Origin: Welwitschia mirabilis
Lineage: Eukaryota > Gnetophyta > Gnetopsida > Welwitschiales
Direction: 5' to 3'
DNA: 64,000 nt
Assembly (NCBI GenBank): GCA_051453625.1
Contig: JBOZIK010000001.1
Span: 110,870,667-110,934,666, forward strand
Below the pieces are notes generated by a model. It made no database searches, had not been told where the DNA came from, and saw only the letters and a program-made list of their open reading frames with translations. A program made the translations under genes and the position numbers. This document shows, piece by piece, positions 24,334 through 35,432 of this stretch (the stretch's first letter is position 1; each line of letters opens with the position of its first letter).

Positions 24334-25707
24334 GGATTGATTGAACTCAAAGGAAAGGGATGAATGAGTTCCCTAAAATAGATATATTTAACTAAATAAT
24401 AATAGAACTATAAATGCACAATAATAATACACCTTACCAAGATAGCATGGTTTTCCAATATAGATACATGTAGCTTCTATTTACATCTTTGGATATTCTT
24501 AACCTGTACAAAACAAGGGTTTTCTAGTGCACCACTAATCTTACAATAAATGAGAGTCTTCTTAGAAGATAATACTCTCTACCCCTCACAATATAACACT
24601 CTCTTCCTCATAATATAATAATGGTTTTTTGGCTCACCAATAACCTTACATCAAATAAGTGCCTAAAAGAATATTGTTAAAAGCATGCCCCTATAAAGGT
24701 TATCTTAAAAAGCATTTGATATTCAAGAAATTGAACTTTATAACAATATGAAACAATACTATAGTTCATAATATAACCCAAAATACAATACAATAATAAG
24801 CCTAAAGATATTACTTTAATAAAGATTTGAGATCCTTGAAGTTGTCATTATTATCATGAGTATGAATGAAAAATGTAGCAATGTAGATCCAAGATTAGAT
24901 GATAGAAGCAATGCAAGATCCTAGCAAATGAATCCTTTGATTTCTTCATGAGGAAGTGTCTTTAATTATGAATTTTAATATCTATATATTTATGTAATTC
25001 AATGAATTACCAAAAGTTATTTTTAGATTCATGATGTTAATTTGAGCTTGAAAGATAGCTGTTTGATTTTGTAACTATCATACAATAGATAGCTAATGTT
25101 TATGCTTTGGGCATGTAAGGTTCATTTTAATTGATATGAAATATGGTTCGATATGTCTTCAACTTTGTAAATGTCTTTACTCTAAACATATTTACTTTTA
25201 TAAATGTCTCTAATCAACTTTCCCATATTTTGATGAATTTTTCTCTATAGTATCCTTAGACATTCATGACCATGTATTTGCAATATACAAGTTCATAGCT
25301 CATCTAAAAAATAAGATATCAGTCAAAAAATAAATTGACTTTAGTACCTATTTCAACTCAATATACAGATTTTCAAATATGTAAACATATTCATCTTTGT
25401 TAGGTTTAACTTTTAGTTTTATTATCTTGAATATAATGGTCATCTTTTAGCATTTGACTAAATTCTAGTACATTTAAGAAGTCTTCCAATTTTCAGATGT
25501 CTTTACTTGAGACATCTTTGATTTTCTAAAAGTATTTAAATAATTGATTTGGTAGTTTAGCATCTAATTATTTTTGTAAGATGTTTCCTCTGAAGATATA
25601 TCATGATTTAATGCCTATCAAGGTCTAATGTTCTTGTAGTGATTTATCTACAAAATGAAGCAAAATATTTGATAAGTGGAGTCATTAAAATTAGATTTTT
25701 CACTACA
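24334..25707 (-). repeat. 5' LTR of the SIRE-like element
   Basis: Sense start TGTAGTGAAAAATCTAATTTT at 25707 aligns with TGTTGTAAATCTAGTTTTGATG at 47272. The tail, with gggatgaatgagtt and alternating gagag/ctctc words, aligns with 48440-49013. Length is 1.37 kb against 1.74 kb for the plus-strand relative, mainly because it has only about two copies of the hairpin repeat that occurs five times there. The bases beyond the right end (25708 on) belong to a different copia element. Confidence 0.8.
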
Positions 25708-25835
25708 GGCCTACACTTGGGATAAAGAAATAAAAATTGTAATACATTTGAATAATCATATTTCTTGCTATATTGGAAAAATATATCTTTAACTAAAAAA
25801 TGATTTAAGCAAAAGTTGAAGTTAAATCATTTTAT

Positions 25836-26039
25836 ATGTTTAGTTACAAGCATTATGTCCATGTTCTAAGCAAACATTGTGACAAATTTAGAGCACATGC
25901 TTGCATTGACATCTTTGTGAAATATCTAATTGACTATAAGGGCTATCAAGTATATTTTCCAAAGCATCATAAGATCATTATTTCTTATGAAATTATCTTT
26001 TTAGAGACTTCAAACAATGATTTCAATTTAATTATTTAA
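25836..26039 (+). pseudogene. Copia integrase C-terminal segment
   Basis: An open 67-codon frame containing CIDIFVKYLIDYKGYQVYF and HHKIIISYEIIFLE. It matches the conserved copia motif in which FVGYS...KGYR.Y.P is followed by a V/ISRDV.F strand at the integrase-RT junction. The upstream catalytic core is absent because the SIRE-like LTR replaces it at 25707. The minus-strand relative is at 39763-40020. Confidence 0.7.
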
Positions 26040-26399
26040 AACTTTTTCTTTTCTATGACCTAATAACCATATTGGATGCTTAATGTCCTATGGTTAATGG
26101 AGCAGATCTAACCATTATAATGTTTTAGTTCTTTTTACTTTGCATCCCATAGGAATTAAGAAATTTAGTTCATTTAGCATAGTTGGTCATGCTTTTCATA
26201 GTAATTTAATAATTTATCCAACTAAATAAGTTAATACTACTTAGAGATGACATCAAAGTACTTAGCTATCATCTACTCTCCAAGATGTTCATAATGATGA
26301 GAAGGGTAAAACTAGAATAAGACACAACTCATATATATCTCATAATGATAATAAAAGTTTTATTTAATCTTTAATAGTAAACCAACTCAATTAAAAATG

Positions 26400-27110
26400 C
26401 CATTCAACATGATTATTAGATAAAACTCATGTAAGAAGAATATGATAGTCTTATTGAAAATCATATGTGGGAGTTAGTAGATCTTTCATTAGAACACATA
26501 CTATTACTTAACAAATTGGTTTTCTACAATAAATATAAGTAGATTATACCCTTAAGTGACATAATCTTGGCTTTTGACTATACACCTATAACAAAATAAA
26601 GTACTTGATTATAACAAAGTCTTTGCTTCAATAGAAAAATGGGCTACCATCAAAATAGTAATTACCTTGGAAATACAAACAGGATGGAAGATTTATTAAT
26701 TTAATATGAAAATTGCCTTTCTTAATGGAGATTTAAAAGAAGAAACTCACATTATGTAGCTAAAGGATTTTGAAGGAAAGACCCAAAAAAAAAAGTTATA
26801 TATATTGATTAAGCCTTTATATGAACTAAACAGAAGGTAATCATTAGATTTAGATTATGCGATTATCAGCATATGGATGCTATGTTATTTAAAAAATCTA
26901 ATGGGTACAAATCTACATACATAGTGGTATATGTGGATGACCTACTAACAAGAAGTAATAAATAAGACATAAAAAGAAAAAAATTACTTTAAGTAAGGAA
27001 TTTAAGATTTCTGATATTAAACTAATAATATTATATCTGGGTGTAGAAATTACTTATCAAAAAGATCTTTTTAATATAAAGGAAATACATTAGAGATCTA
27101 ATTCAGACAT
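26400..27110 (+). pseudogene. Copia reverse transcriptase
   Basis: Readable pieces in order: ENHMWELVDL near 26455 (usual NNTWELVDLP), a run ending FNMKIAFLNGDLKEETHI near 26700-26745 (usual MDVKSAFLNGDLEEEIYM) and the catalytic box IVVYVDDLLTRSN at 26923-26960 (usual VYVDDLLITGN). YVDD is intact. Stops and frameshifts between these blocks make it non-functional. Confidence 0.85.
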
Positions 27111-27219
27111 TTGGACTAGAAGACATAAGAGAAGTTATAGCATCTGTAGAGAAGAGCATCAAGATATTTATTGCTAAAAACTCAAAACCTATAAATAAAA
27201 TTAAATATAAAAGAATATT

Positions 27220-27840
27220 AGAAATTCTTATTTACATAACCAATGCTAGGATAAACATATCATATGTTGTATTATCAAGATATCTTTATGCAGTGAAGGT
27301 TACTCATTTAAACACTATAAAGAGAGTATTAAGATATCTGAAGGAAAATAAATATTTAGATATAACCTATAGAATAACTCTTAATTAGTCCCAAAGACAT
27401 ATTATACTTCTAATTTAATTGGGAAAATTGAAAATTTATTATCAACATCAGGTATATGATGTTCTTAAAAACATTACCTCTGTCCTTATAATTAAAGTCT
27501 TAGAAAAATATACCATAATATTCTATTGAGATAGAATATATATCTACTTATAAAGCATGTTAAGAAATTAGATGGCTCAAATAAATTATTAAAATTGGTG
27601 AACTTATAATAAACCAAGGTAGTAAAGATCTTCATCAACAATCAATTAGCAATTTTCATAGTAAAAGATCTAGTGCACTATTACAAGGCAAACACTTTTA
27701 AGCTAGTATCCAAAAAATGAAGGAAATCATATAAAATGAAGTTATTATACTAGGATACTATTTTATCATAAAGAAAATAGTTGATATTCTTACTAGATCA
27801 CTTAGTTAAAATAAGTTTTAGTGCTTTCAATCTAAAATTA
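27220..27840 (+). pseudogene. Copia RNase H and pol C-terminus
   Basis: Contains ARINISYVVLSRYL near 27250 (usual RPDI.YAV...SR), a degenerate segment at 27480-27545 where the LSTAEAEY motif should lie, INNQLAIFIVKDLV near 27640 (usual CDNQSAI.IAKNPV) and VDILTRSLS near 27780 (usual DILTKPL). The order and spacing are those of the copia RNase H domain and C-terminus. Confidence 0.75.
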
Positions 27841-28190
27841 TATTGAAAATGAGTTGATTTAAACTTATTTTTATTATACATTATGGGCTTCATTTGATTT
27901 TTAAGTCTTTGTTCAAAGTTACTCTTACCTTTTATACCATGAAATGTATAATATAAAGTGTCCTAGTACTACAAGATGTCTATTACATTATTTTGACTTA
28001 GAATTATAGAATGTGTAATGCACATTATAGTCCTATCTACTATAGGATGTGTAGTCATAAATTGACTACTTTTTTTAATGAAGTAGTTCCTTGACATGAC
28101 AAGTCCTTTAAGGAAGTTTTATTATTGATTATATTCCTAAAGTTTTTATTTAAGTACTTTAGTTTTTAATTGAAAGAAAATGTATTCCTA

Positions 28191-28204
28191 TGTTGAGGGG
28201 AAAA
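28191..28204 (+). other. Polypurine tract of the plus-strand copia
   Basis: tgttgaggggaaaa precedes the LTR start TCACTAAG. The minus-strand relative has tttaggggagaa before TTACTAAG at 37618. Confidence 0.55.
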
Positions 28205-28268
28205 TCACTAAGATTTTTATGAACAATAAGGTCCTACACCTAGGGAAACATGAGAACCCTAGTGAAAC
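28205..28268 (+). repeat. 3' LTR of the plus-strand copia, first part
   Basis: Aligns with the reverse complement of 37555-37618, through ctacacctaggg and ccctagtgaaac. It stops at gtgaaac, where the gypsy element begins. Confidence 0.65.
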
Positions 28269-29722
28269 TATTCATGTATAGCAATGAACTAGGTTGAACT
28301 AGGTAAGAACCTAGTACCATTATTTCATAAGGATATATATGATAACTTAAATAAAAGATACATAATTAATTCAACTTGCAGTGGAAATAAAAAACAAAAC
28401 ATAAAAGCAAAGTTTAAGGTTAAGTCAATCTTAAATTGACATCTAAGAAACAAAAGTACTCCAAAAGCCTAATCAATTCATCCTTTACTCTACCTTTACT
28501 CTAATAATTCTTGTATTCTAAAACATAAATAAAATTATTAAGTTATTGAGGCTCAGGTACAATAGCATAATCTCAACCACCACATGAGTGTTAATGAGTT
28601 ATCTAGTTCTTCTGATCCTTCATAGCCCTTCATAAACATGAAAAATATGAATGATTATGCATAAGATCTATAAAAAATAGTAACTAAAATATCTTAAAAG
28701 AAACATTAAACAAGTTACTTAATAATAAAATAACTTGATAATAAAATAGATCCGCTTGAAGATTGCTAATACTAAGATAATTTGCATTAATAATAAAATA
28801 ATGAAGCCTACTTAGAAACTAGTATTACCTAAAGATTGTTAATACCAAATAAACTGTGCATTAATAATAAAAGGATGAAAAACCAATTCTTGTATTAAAA
28901 ATATGAAAATATATTACATTAAAAGAAGAGAGATAAAGATGAAAGACTCGTTAACTAGCCTTATAACATTTCATTCCTAAGAAACATGATTAAATATCAT
29001 GATGTCTTAGTGCTCTAAGCCTTTTCCATGTTACTCAACTAAAATATCCATTAACATGGGGGCTCAAGGATTTTTTTATAGATAAGAAAAGGCTTGGAGA
29101 TCTTTATCATGATTCCGTTAGGTGAGCAATTACATAAGAAGGAATCACATTAGGATGGTTACTTAAGGAGGAAGTTATAATTTTTGATATGTAGCCATAA
29201 AGAAGGATTATTTGCATTCTTATGCAACCATGATGGTGATATATCCTTTGATTAATAATGCAAAATTCCATAGATTTCATGTTATGTATCTTCCATATGC
29301 TCATCCTCATTGATGCTACATGTCACTATGACATGCTATTTTGTACTTCTGTCATGTGTTATTAGGTTTGAAGATTAATTCTTGATTAACTAATTACTTA
29401 TCTCATAAGTGAATTATGATGAACTCCTTGAAATAATGTAGGATGTGAGTTTATCATGAATCTACTACAAAAGACCAATGGCACTAGTAGTCCTAAATAG
29501 TAATGCTAGTGTTGTTTAATGGAATGTGTTCAAGTTTAACAATGTTCTTCCAAAGATAGAAATAAATTTGTTAATGTTAGGGGATAATTTTTATTTTCAT
29601 GATAATATTATGAAAAGGATAAAATACATCATTTTATGATAATGAAATGGGTTTAGTATCTTTTTCTACATAAAATTATATCAATTATACTTGTTTGTAA
29701 TGTTAATTTTTACATGTAAACA
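28269..29722 (-). repeat. 3' LTR of the minus-strand gypsy element
   Basis: About 1.45 kb, matching 33855-35302, including aaccaccacatgagtg and agttatctagttc. The sense start is TGTTTACATG at 29722, after a purine-rich taggggatg. The frame at 29107-29310 is not maintained in the partner LTR. Confidence 0.75.
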
Positions 29723-32700
29723 CATCCCCTAACTAGACTTTTGCTATTCTCTTAGTAGAACGTTGATAAAAAGATGGTGAACATGCAAATTTTATTTAAG
29801 AAAAACATTTAAGTATGGAAATAATATAATAATTTTGAAATTTTTATGATCAATTTTTAATAACTGAGGCATAAAAATTGAAAACATTTTTATAAAAATG
29901 GATGTTATACTTCCTAACCAAAACTAAACTTTGTTCTCAAAGTTAAAGAAATGTAAAAGTTTTACAAATCTTTTAAGAACAAGTTGAAGTGCTAAAAATA
30001 TTTAATATTACGAGGCATTTTATACAAGGCTAGTGAATGATTTTGATGTAAGTGTTTAGGGAAAATCACATTGTAATCTAAGGGAAAGTAAAACATGAAC
30101 ACTAATTAAAATGCATCCTATATAAATTTTAAAACATAGACTACCTAAATTAATAGCTACATTTATCAAAAATTACACATCTTTTATTCTAAATGTAAAA
30201 TATGTTACAATATAACATAAATAAATAAGATATCCTCTATGTATAACTATAAGCAATCAAAAATCAATTAAGTAAAATTTCAAATATATAAGTTAAAGAA
30301 AGTAAATACAAAAGCAACTCTAGATCCCACTTATTTCATTTTAAAAAACTTTTACCTTTACCACAGTCATATTTAGATTCTTATTTTAAGAATTCAGATC
30401 AAATTAGGCATCTAATACTATGACATCTTCTTCTAATAAAGTTAAGCATGTTGATCTATAAAGAAGTCAATGTTGCATTTCCAGTGAGAATTTATAGCCC
30501 CAATGTAGTTGAACATGTCATAAAATAAATCATTAGAGCTACATTTTCGATGAGTTTTCATAGCCTAATGTAGTTAGCTAAACCCAATTTTTAATTAATT
30601 ATTATATAATATTATTTTTAGATAGGAGATATTTCATTTTATTTTAATTACTTCTTCTCATATTTAATTAATTTTGATGCATCTAAAGAGGATCATTGGA
30701 TGATTATCCTAATAAAGACAAATCATGTCCTCATAAAATACTTTAAAAACATGAAATTTATCATGAAATTAGATTTCATCTTAGTTTAATTACATTTTTC
30801 AATTACAAGACCTTAAGTTAAACTAACCTTAACAAGTTAACTCAAAAATAAGTAAAACTATTTCTTGAAAAATTTCTAGTAAACTTAAATTCTACTTAAT
30901 TCATAATAATTATTAATAGTTTATTCATTAAGGACCATCAACTAGGACCATCTAATCTTGGAAACCCATAGACCAATGAAAGGAGAGAATAGTTGGTAAG
31001 ATTTACTAAGAACTACCAAAGTAAAAGGGATGGGTAATGGGGTTTGAGACACTGATGACTAATTTTATATCATGAGAGATATTTAGGGATTTTTTAAAAA
31101 TATTTAAGGTAGTGATTATAAAGGTAATAATACATGACTAATTTAAGATGAGAAAGGGCATCAAGCATAAATGTTTTCAGTATTTTCATTTTTTTTAAAA
31201 ATAAAATCTATTCTAAAAGAAAAATCTACTTTAAAAGAAAAATATAATTTAAGAGGATGCAAAATAAAAAAAAAAATTTGCAAGGGATTTTCTAAGGTAA
31301 TGCATACATAAAGGCTCAAGATAATAAATGGCAAGGTTAGACAATGAAGTAAAATTATGTAAAGCATTTAGATATGAGAGATAATCATTATAAATGTTCA
31401 TGCATAAACTCATAAAAATTGGAAGAACATCTATACTAGTAGTAAAACTAATGTGCTGTAAATCAGAAATTATTGAATCTTTAGTCTGTGTGTGTTTATT
31501 CAATAACAAATGTGAGACATTATTTTAGGATGAATATGAAGATTAATTCGAGACCATTAAAGAAGGAGAATGATCATTAAGAGGCTTATCAAAATATTAT
31601 TTCAAAGGTAAGATGTTTTGTCTTTATTTTACTTAGAAGATAATAATATGATTTATTTAAGAATTTGTTAAGAAAAAGATAATGATTTTCCAAAGGATGA
31701 ATTGTGAATAGGATTTTAGTTAATGTTATTCTCTTTAGTATTCTTTCTAAGAAATTCTTCCTCAAGTGGTTGCTTAAATTACAATGGTTATGATTCAACA
31801 TTTTTCTCATTGATGTCATTATTGATTCATCCTCTATTGTGTAGTTTTCTAGATTGCAGTTTACCTCAAATAATTTCTTAATTACTATAAATTGATCATC
31901 ATCTAATGTGTTTAATCCTATTCTAAAGTATAGAATATTTAGATATAATTATTTACCCTATAAGGCATTTTTAAACTCAAGTTATTCTTTGTTTTTCTCA
32001 TAGGTCTCTTCATGGGTTTCTTTCTCATTCCTAAAGGATATGGTATGGGTATCATTATGTTTAATCTCATTAATTCTTTTAAAGTCTTCCAAACTCTTAG
32101 ATTTATGAAATGTATAAAGGTTCTCTTATTTTCATTATTGATTAAGAGCCCTAAGGATTTGAATATTGGTCTTAGTAAATTGTCAAAGAAGTTGCTTAGC
32201 ATTTTCATTAGTTTTGCTAGTAGTTTCTTTCAAAGAATGTGAATGAGATTGGGGCATGTTCAAATTTATCTAAGTAGCACCTTTTAAAAATCTTTGAAAG
32301 GTATTTTTAACTAAATGTAAGGTGGTTTGTTAGGTGTAGGAAGATAATGGGTATTGAGTTGATATACCCCCAAGCATATAATATCGTACAAGGATCACAC
32401 GGGGCTGAATCACAACCTAGGGGGATGGGGCATAGTGGTAATGACTCATACAAGTGGGGTGGATGTTATCCAATAACCCATGTTTACTTGTGATTACTGT
32501 AGTAAGCCATGTGACGATTGAGCACAACCCCATAAACCTATGTGCTTCTATTTGAAAATTTATTCCAAATGTTGACTAATTCGTAGAGGAAAACATCTTT
32601 ATGTCTTTTGTGTCAATGCAAGACATAAGAAAAAATAGGGTTAATATTTTTTTCTCACAGGTAAAGGCTCACTCGCATAGGGTTGGGAAAAAAAACTGTG

Positions 32701-33832
32701 AAAGTGTAGCTGGCTTGTTTACACCATGTATGTGGCTTCCAATAAATAAATATTAACTAATTAATCTACTTTCCATTGACCAACAGAGATAAAGGATTCA
32801 GGGTTCACTGATGGAAGGTGCATTAGGGGTATAGCCATGTTGGTTCCATCTCCTACTAATTGAAACCACTCAAGTGGGGTGTCAAAAGGATTTAGGGATT
32901 GCAAATGGTATAGGTTGGATTAAAGGTAGTTCCCTAAAGTTTGTTTATGTTAAACAAAAACTTTTATAATTCATTTGTATTAATCATGATTTTAAGAATT
33001 ATACAGTTACATAGGTTATAGTTAAAAATTTATTCGAAATAGGTTAGGTATCCAACACATGTTTAAAGTTTAGGAATTAGGATATAGTTTTAGCTAAGGA
33101 TTCATGTTTTTTTAACTTTTTTAGTATCAAATGTTTATTATTAGAAACATTTTAGAAAGATGTGATGATGTTCTATGAAAAAGATGAAAGTTGTCTAAGA
33201 AAAATGGCTAGTAACACTAGTTAAGGAAGGCAGTATCACTAGTTGTTCAAGGTAGAACAATTTGATAATGTATAGAGGTATCATTTGAGTCTGTGTGATA
33301 GCTCTTACATTATAGGATCTCAGAGAATTTTAGCAAGAAGCTAAATTAACTATAACTTTAAAAATTTTAACCTAGGAGAATAAAACCTAATGCTTTTTAA
33401 CTTTCTAAAAATTTTAATAGAAATAAAACTGATAGCACTAAAAAATTTATAGAAATTTATGGAGAGCATAGGAATGCATAACACACACAACAAGTTTTTA
33501 GAGTTTACTTTTTTTCATGCATGATTTTAGTTTTAATTATAACTTAAAGGATAGTCACAATACATATAACATAAAATATTAGATTGAAAAAATTAGGTTT
33601 CACCTATTTGATTAAAAACTAAACTTAATAATTTATACTAGTTTGGGTTTCATTGAAAAGAATCAATACTTGTCACTAAAAAGAAATAAGTAAACACATA
33701 AATAAAAGAGAAGAGGACTATTTTAGGTATCATCAGAAAAGGGCCAATACCTACCATTGGAAAAATTAAAAAAATAACTAAAGAAATTTCAAGAATAAAA
33801 TCATGTACTCTTGAAAAGCTATTGTGCCAATG
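29723..33832 (-). other. Internal region of the minus-strand gypsy element
   Basis: Minus-strand frames of 60-90 codons at 31161-32208 show no motif I recognise, although the cluster of short frames on one strand could be a broken gag. Closer to the PBS, 33644-33760 holds two copies of an 81-bp unit (gggtttcattgaaaagaatc and aggtatcatcagaaaagggc), a type of 5' untranslated repeat seen in Tat-like elements. 32340-32960 is clearly less AT-rich than the rest. Confidence 0.5.
32340..32960. other. Relatively GC-rich island with unrecognised content
   Basis: About 600 bp with many G-runs and C-runs (tagggggatggggcatag, caagtggggtggatg twice in related form at 32452 and 32874). Most CG and CNG sites elsewhere in the window are decayed, so retention here stands out. 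No protein or RNA family recognised on either strand. Confidence 0.5.
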
Positions 33833-33850
33833 TCCTTAGTAATCATGTCA
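33833..33850 (-). other. Primer binding site, TGGCGCC type, decayed
   Basis: The minus strand reads TGACATGATTACTAAGGA. The canonical Tat/Athila PBS TGGCGCCGTTGCCGGGGA differs at eight positions, seven of which are G-to-A or C-to-T. Downstream sequence (cattggcacaatagc) also fits. Confidence 0.65.
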
Positions 33851-33854
33851 AAAT

Positions 33855-35302
33855 CCATTTGTGTATAACAGTGAACCAAATTTAACTAGGTAAGAACCTA
33901 TATCATTCTTCCACAGAAATATATATGGTAACTTACACAAATGTACATAGTCAATATAAGTTAAAATAAAAATCAAAGACAAAGCATAAAAGAAGAGTTT
34001 AAGATTAAGTTGATCTTTAATTGGCATCATAAGAAATGAAGATGATCCAAGGTCTAATCAATTTGTCCTTTACTACAACCTTACTTTATGATTCTTATAT
34101 TCTTAAACATAACTAAAATAATGAAGTCATTAAGGCTTAGGTATGACAGCATAATCTCGCCCACCACATAAGCATTGGTGAGTTATCTAGTTCCTCTAAT
34201 TCTTCATAGCCCTTTATAAGCATGAAAAGTATGAATGAATGTGCATAAGATTCATCAAATAATAATGACTACAACATCTTAGAAGTAACTTGCAAAAACT
34301 TACTTGGTAATAAAAGAACTTGATAATAAACTAGGTTCATCTAAATATTTCCAATACTAAATTAATGTGCATTAATAAAAGAATGAAACTTACTTAAGAA
34401 CTAGTCTTACCTAAATATTTCTAATACTAAATGAATTATGCATTAAAAATGAAAGGATGTAAAACAATTCTTGTATTAAAAATATTGAAATATATATTAC
34501 ATCAAAATAAAAGAGATAAAGATTAATAACTCCTCAACTAGCTTGGGAACATTTCATTTTTAAAAAAGATGATTAGAATACTATTATGTTATAGTGCTTC
34601 AAGGCTTTCCCACATTAGCCAACCAAACAATCCATTACAATGAGGGCTCAAGAACCTATTACAGGTAAGGAAAGTCTTAAATACTATCATGATTATATTA
34701 GATGGTCAGTTACATAAACGGGATTACATTAGAATGCTTACTTAAGGAGGAAGTTAGAATTTTTGGCATGTAGCCACAAAGAAGTATTATTATCTTCTTA
34801 TGCAAGCATGATGATGAAATGTCGTTTGATTGATGATGCATACTTTCATGAATGTCATATCATGTGTCTTTTACATGATCATCCTCATTTCTACTACATG
34901 TTACTATGACATATCATTTTATACTTTCACCATGTATCATCAGGTCTAGAGATTTATTATACATCAACTTATGACTTATCCCATAAGGGAATTATGATGA
35001 AATTCATGAAGTAATTATAGGAACATGAATTTGAGATAAGTATATCCTAGAACACTAACAACATCAATAGTTCTAGATAATGACATCAGAATTATTTGCT
35101 AAAATGTCTTTAAGTTTTGTAATGTTCACTAGAATATAGTAATATATTTGCTAGTTTTAGGAAAAAGCTTCTATTTTCATAAAAACATAATAGAAAGGGT
35201 AAAATACATAATTTTGTAACAAAGAAATAAGTTTAATATTTTTTTCATATTCAAAATTAATTAATTATACTTGCTTGTAATGTTAATTTTTTCATGTAAA
35301 CA
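33855..35302 (-). repeat. 5' LTR of the minus-strand gypsy element
   Basis: About 1.45 kb partner of 28269-29722. Homology ends at catgtaaaca (35302); from there the copia LTR resumes. The frame at 33848-34030 is not conserved in the partner. Confidence 0.75.
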
Positions 35303-35432
35303 AAACGCCTAATGTGTGCTTGTCTTTAAAAGTGAATTCTTCTTTGTAATACATGATATAGAATATTTTTAAGAAATAAAGATTTGATTTTGGAAAAATA
35401 CTTCTCATGTTTCTTGCTCTTCTATTTTCTAA
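35303..35432 (+). repeat. 3' LTR of the plus-strand copia, second part
   Basis: gtgcttgtctttaaaagtg and the following tract to cttctattttct match the reverse complement of 37441-37545 (atgcttacccttaaaggc, ending cttctattctca). Joining this to 28205-28268 restores an LTR of about 190 bp, the length of the minus-strand relative. Confidence 0.7.

Larger units (their letters stand above)
5861..25707 (-). mobile_element. SIRE-like non-autonomous copia element, split by a Tekay-like insertion
   Basis: In sense direction (right to left): 5' LTR 25707-24334, PBS 24331-24321, gag 24300-22790, protease remnant to about 22560, module F 22490-21765, accessory ORF N-half 21745-20887 (and a duplicate at 20004-19150), a chromovirus insertion 19149-6988, then accessory ORF C-half 6987-6000. 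No integrase, RT or RNase H motif appears between protease and the accessory ORF, where an autonomous copia carries them. The order matches the plus-strand element 42580-49013, so I read both as the same non-autonomous family. The 3' LTR on the left is missing; the element ends against the Tat-like LTR at 5860. Confidence 0.7.
28269..35302 (-). mobile_element. Minus-strand Ty3/gypsy element with TGGCGCC-type PBS
   Basis: LTRs at 28269-29722 and 33855-35302 in direct orientation; PBS on the minus strand at 33850-33833. Insertion interrupts the copia LTR: gaaac at 28264-28268 and aaaac at 35302-35306 look like a target duplication with one transition. The internal 4.1 kb is too short for a full Tat or Athila element and shows no readable pol. 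Sense sequence AACTTTGAGAACAAAGTTT ending at about 29935 resembles the pol-end signature of gypsy elements and would suggest an LTR edge at 29909; the homology between the two LTRs stops at 29722/35302, so I use that edge and flag the ambiguity. Confidence 0.7.
25708..35432 (+). mobile_element. Plus-strand Ty1/copia element, pol 3' part and short LTR, split by a gypsy insertion
   Basis: Consists of integrase C-terminus, RT, RNase H, PPT and a short 3' LTR in 25708-28268, continued by the rest of the LTR at 35303-35432. The gypsy element 28269-35302 interrupts the LTR. The 5' part was removed or displaced by the SIRE-like insertion ending at 25707. It is homologous over its whole length to the minus-strand copia at 37441-40020, so the two form an inverted pair about 10 kb apart. 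Confidence 0.75.

Noticed and set aside
32012-32242. Plus-strand frame of 76 codons overlapping a minus-strand frame
   Set aside because: No family resemblance, and it lies inside the internal region of a minus-strand gypsy element.
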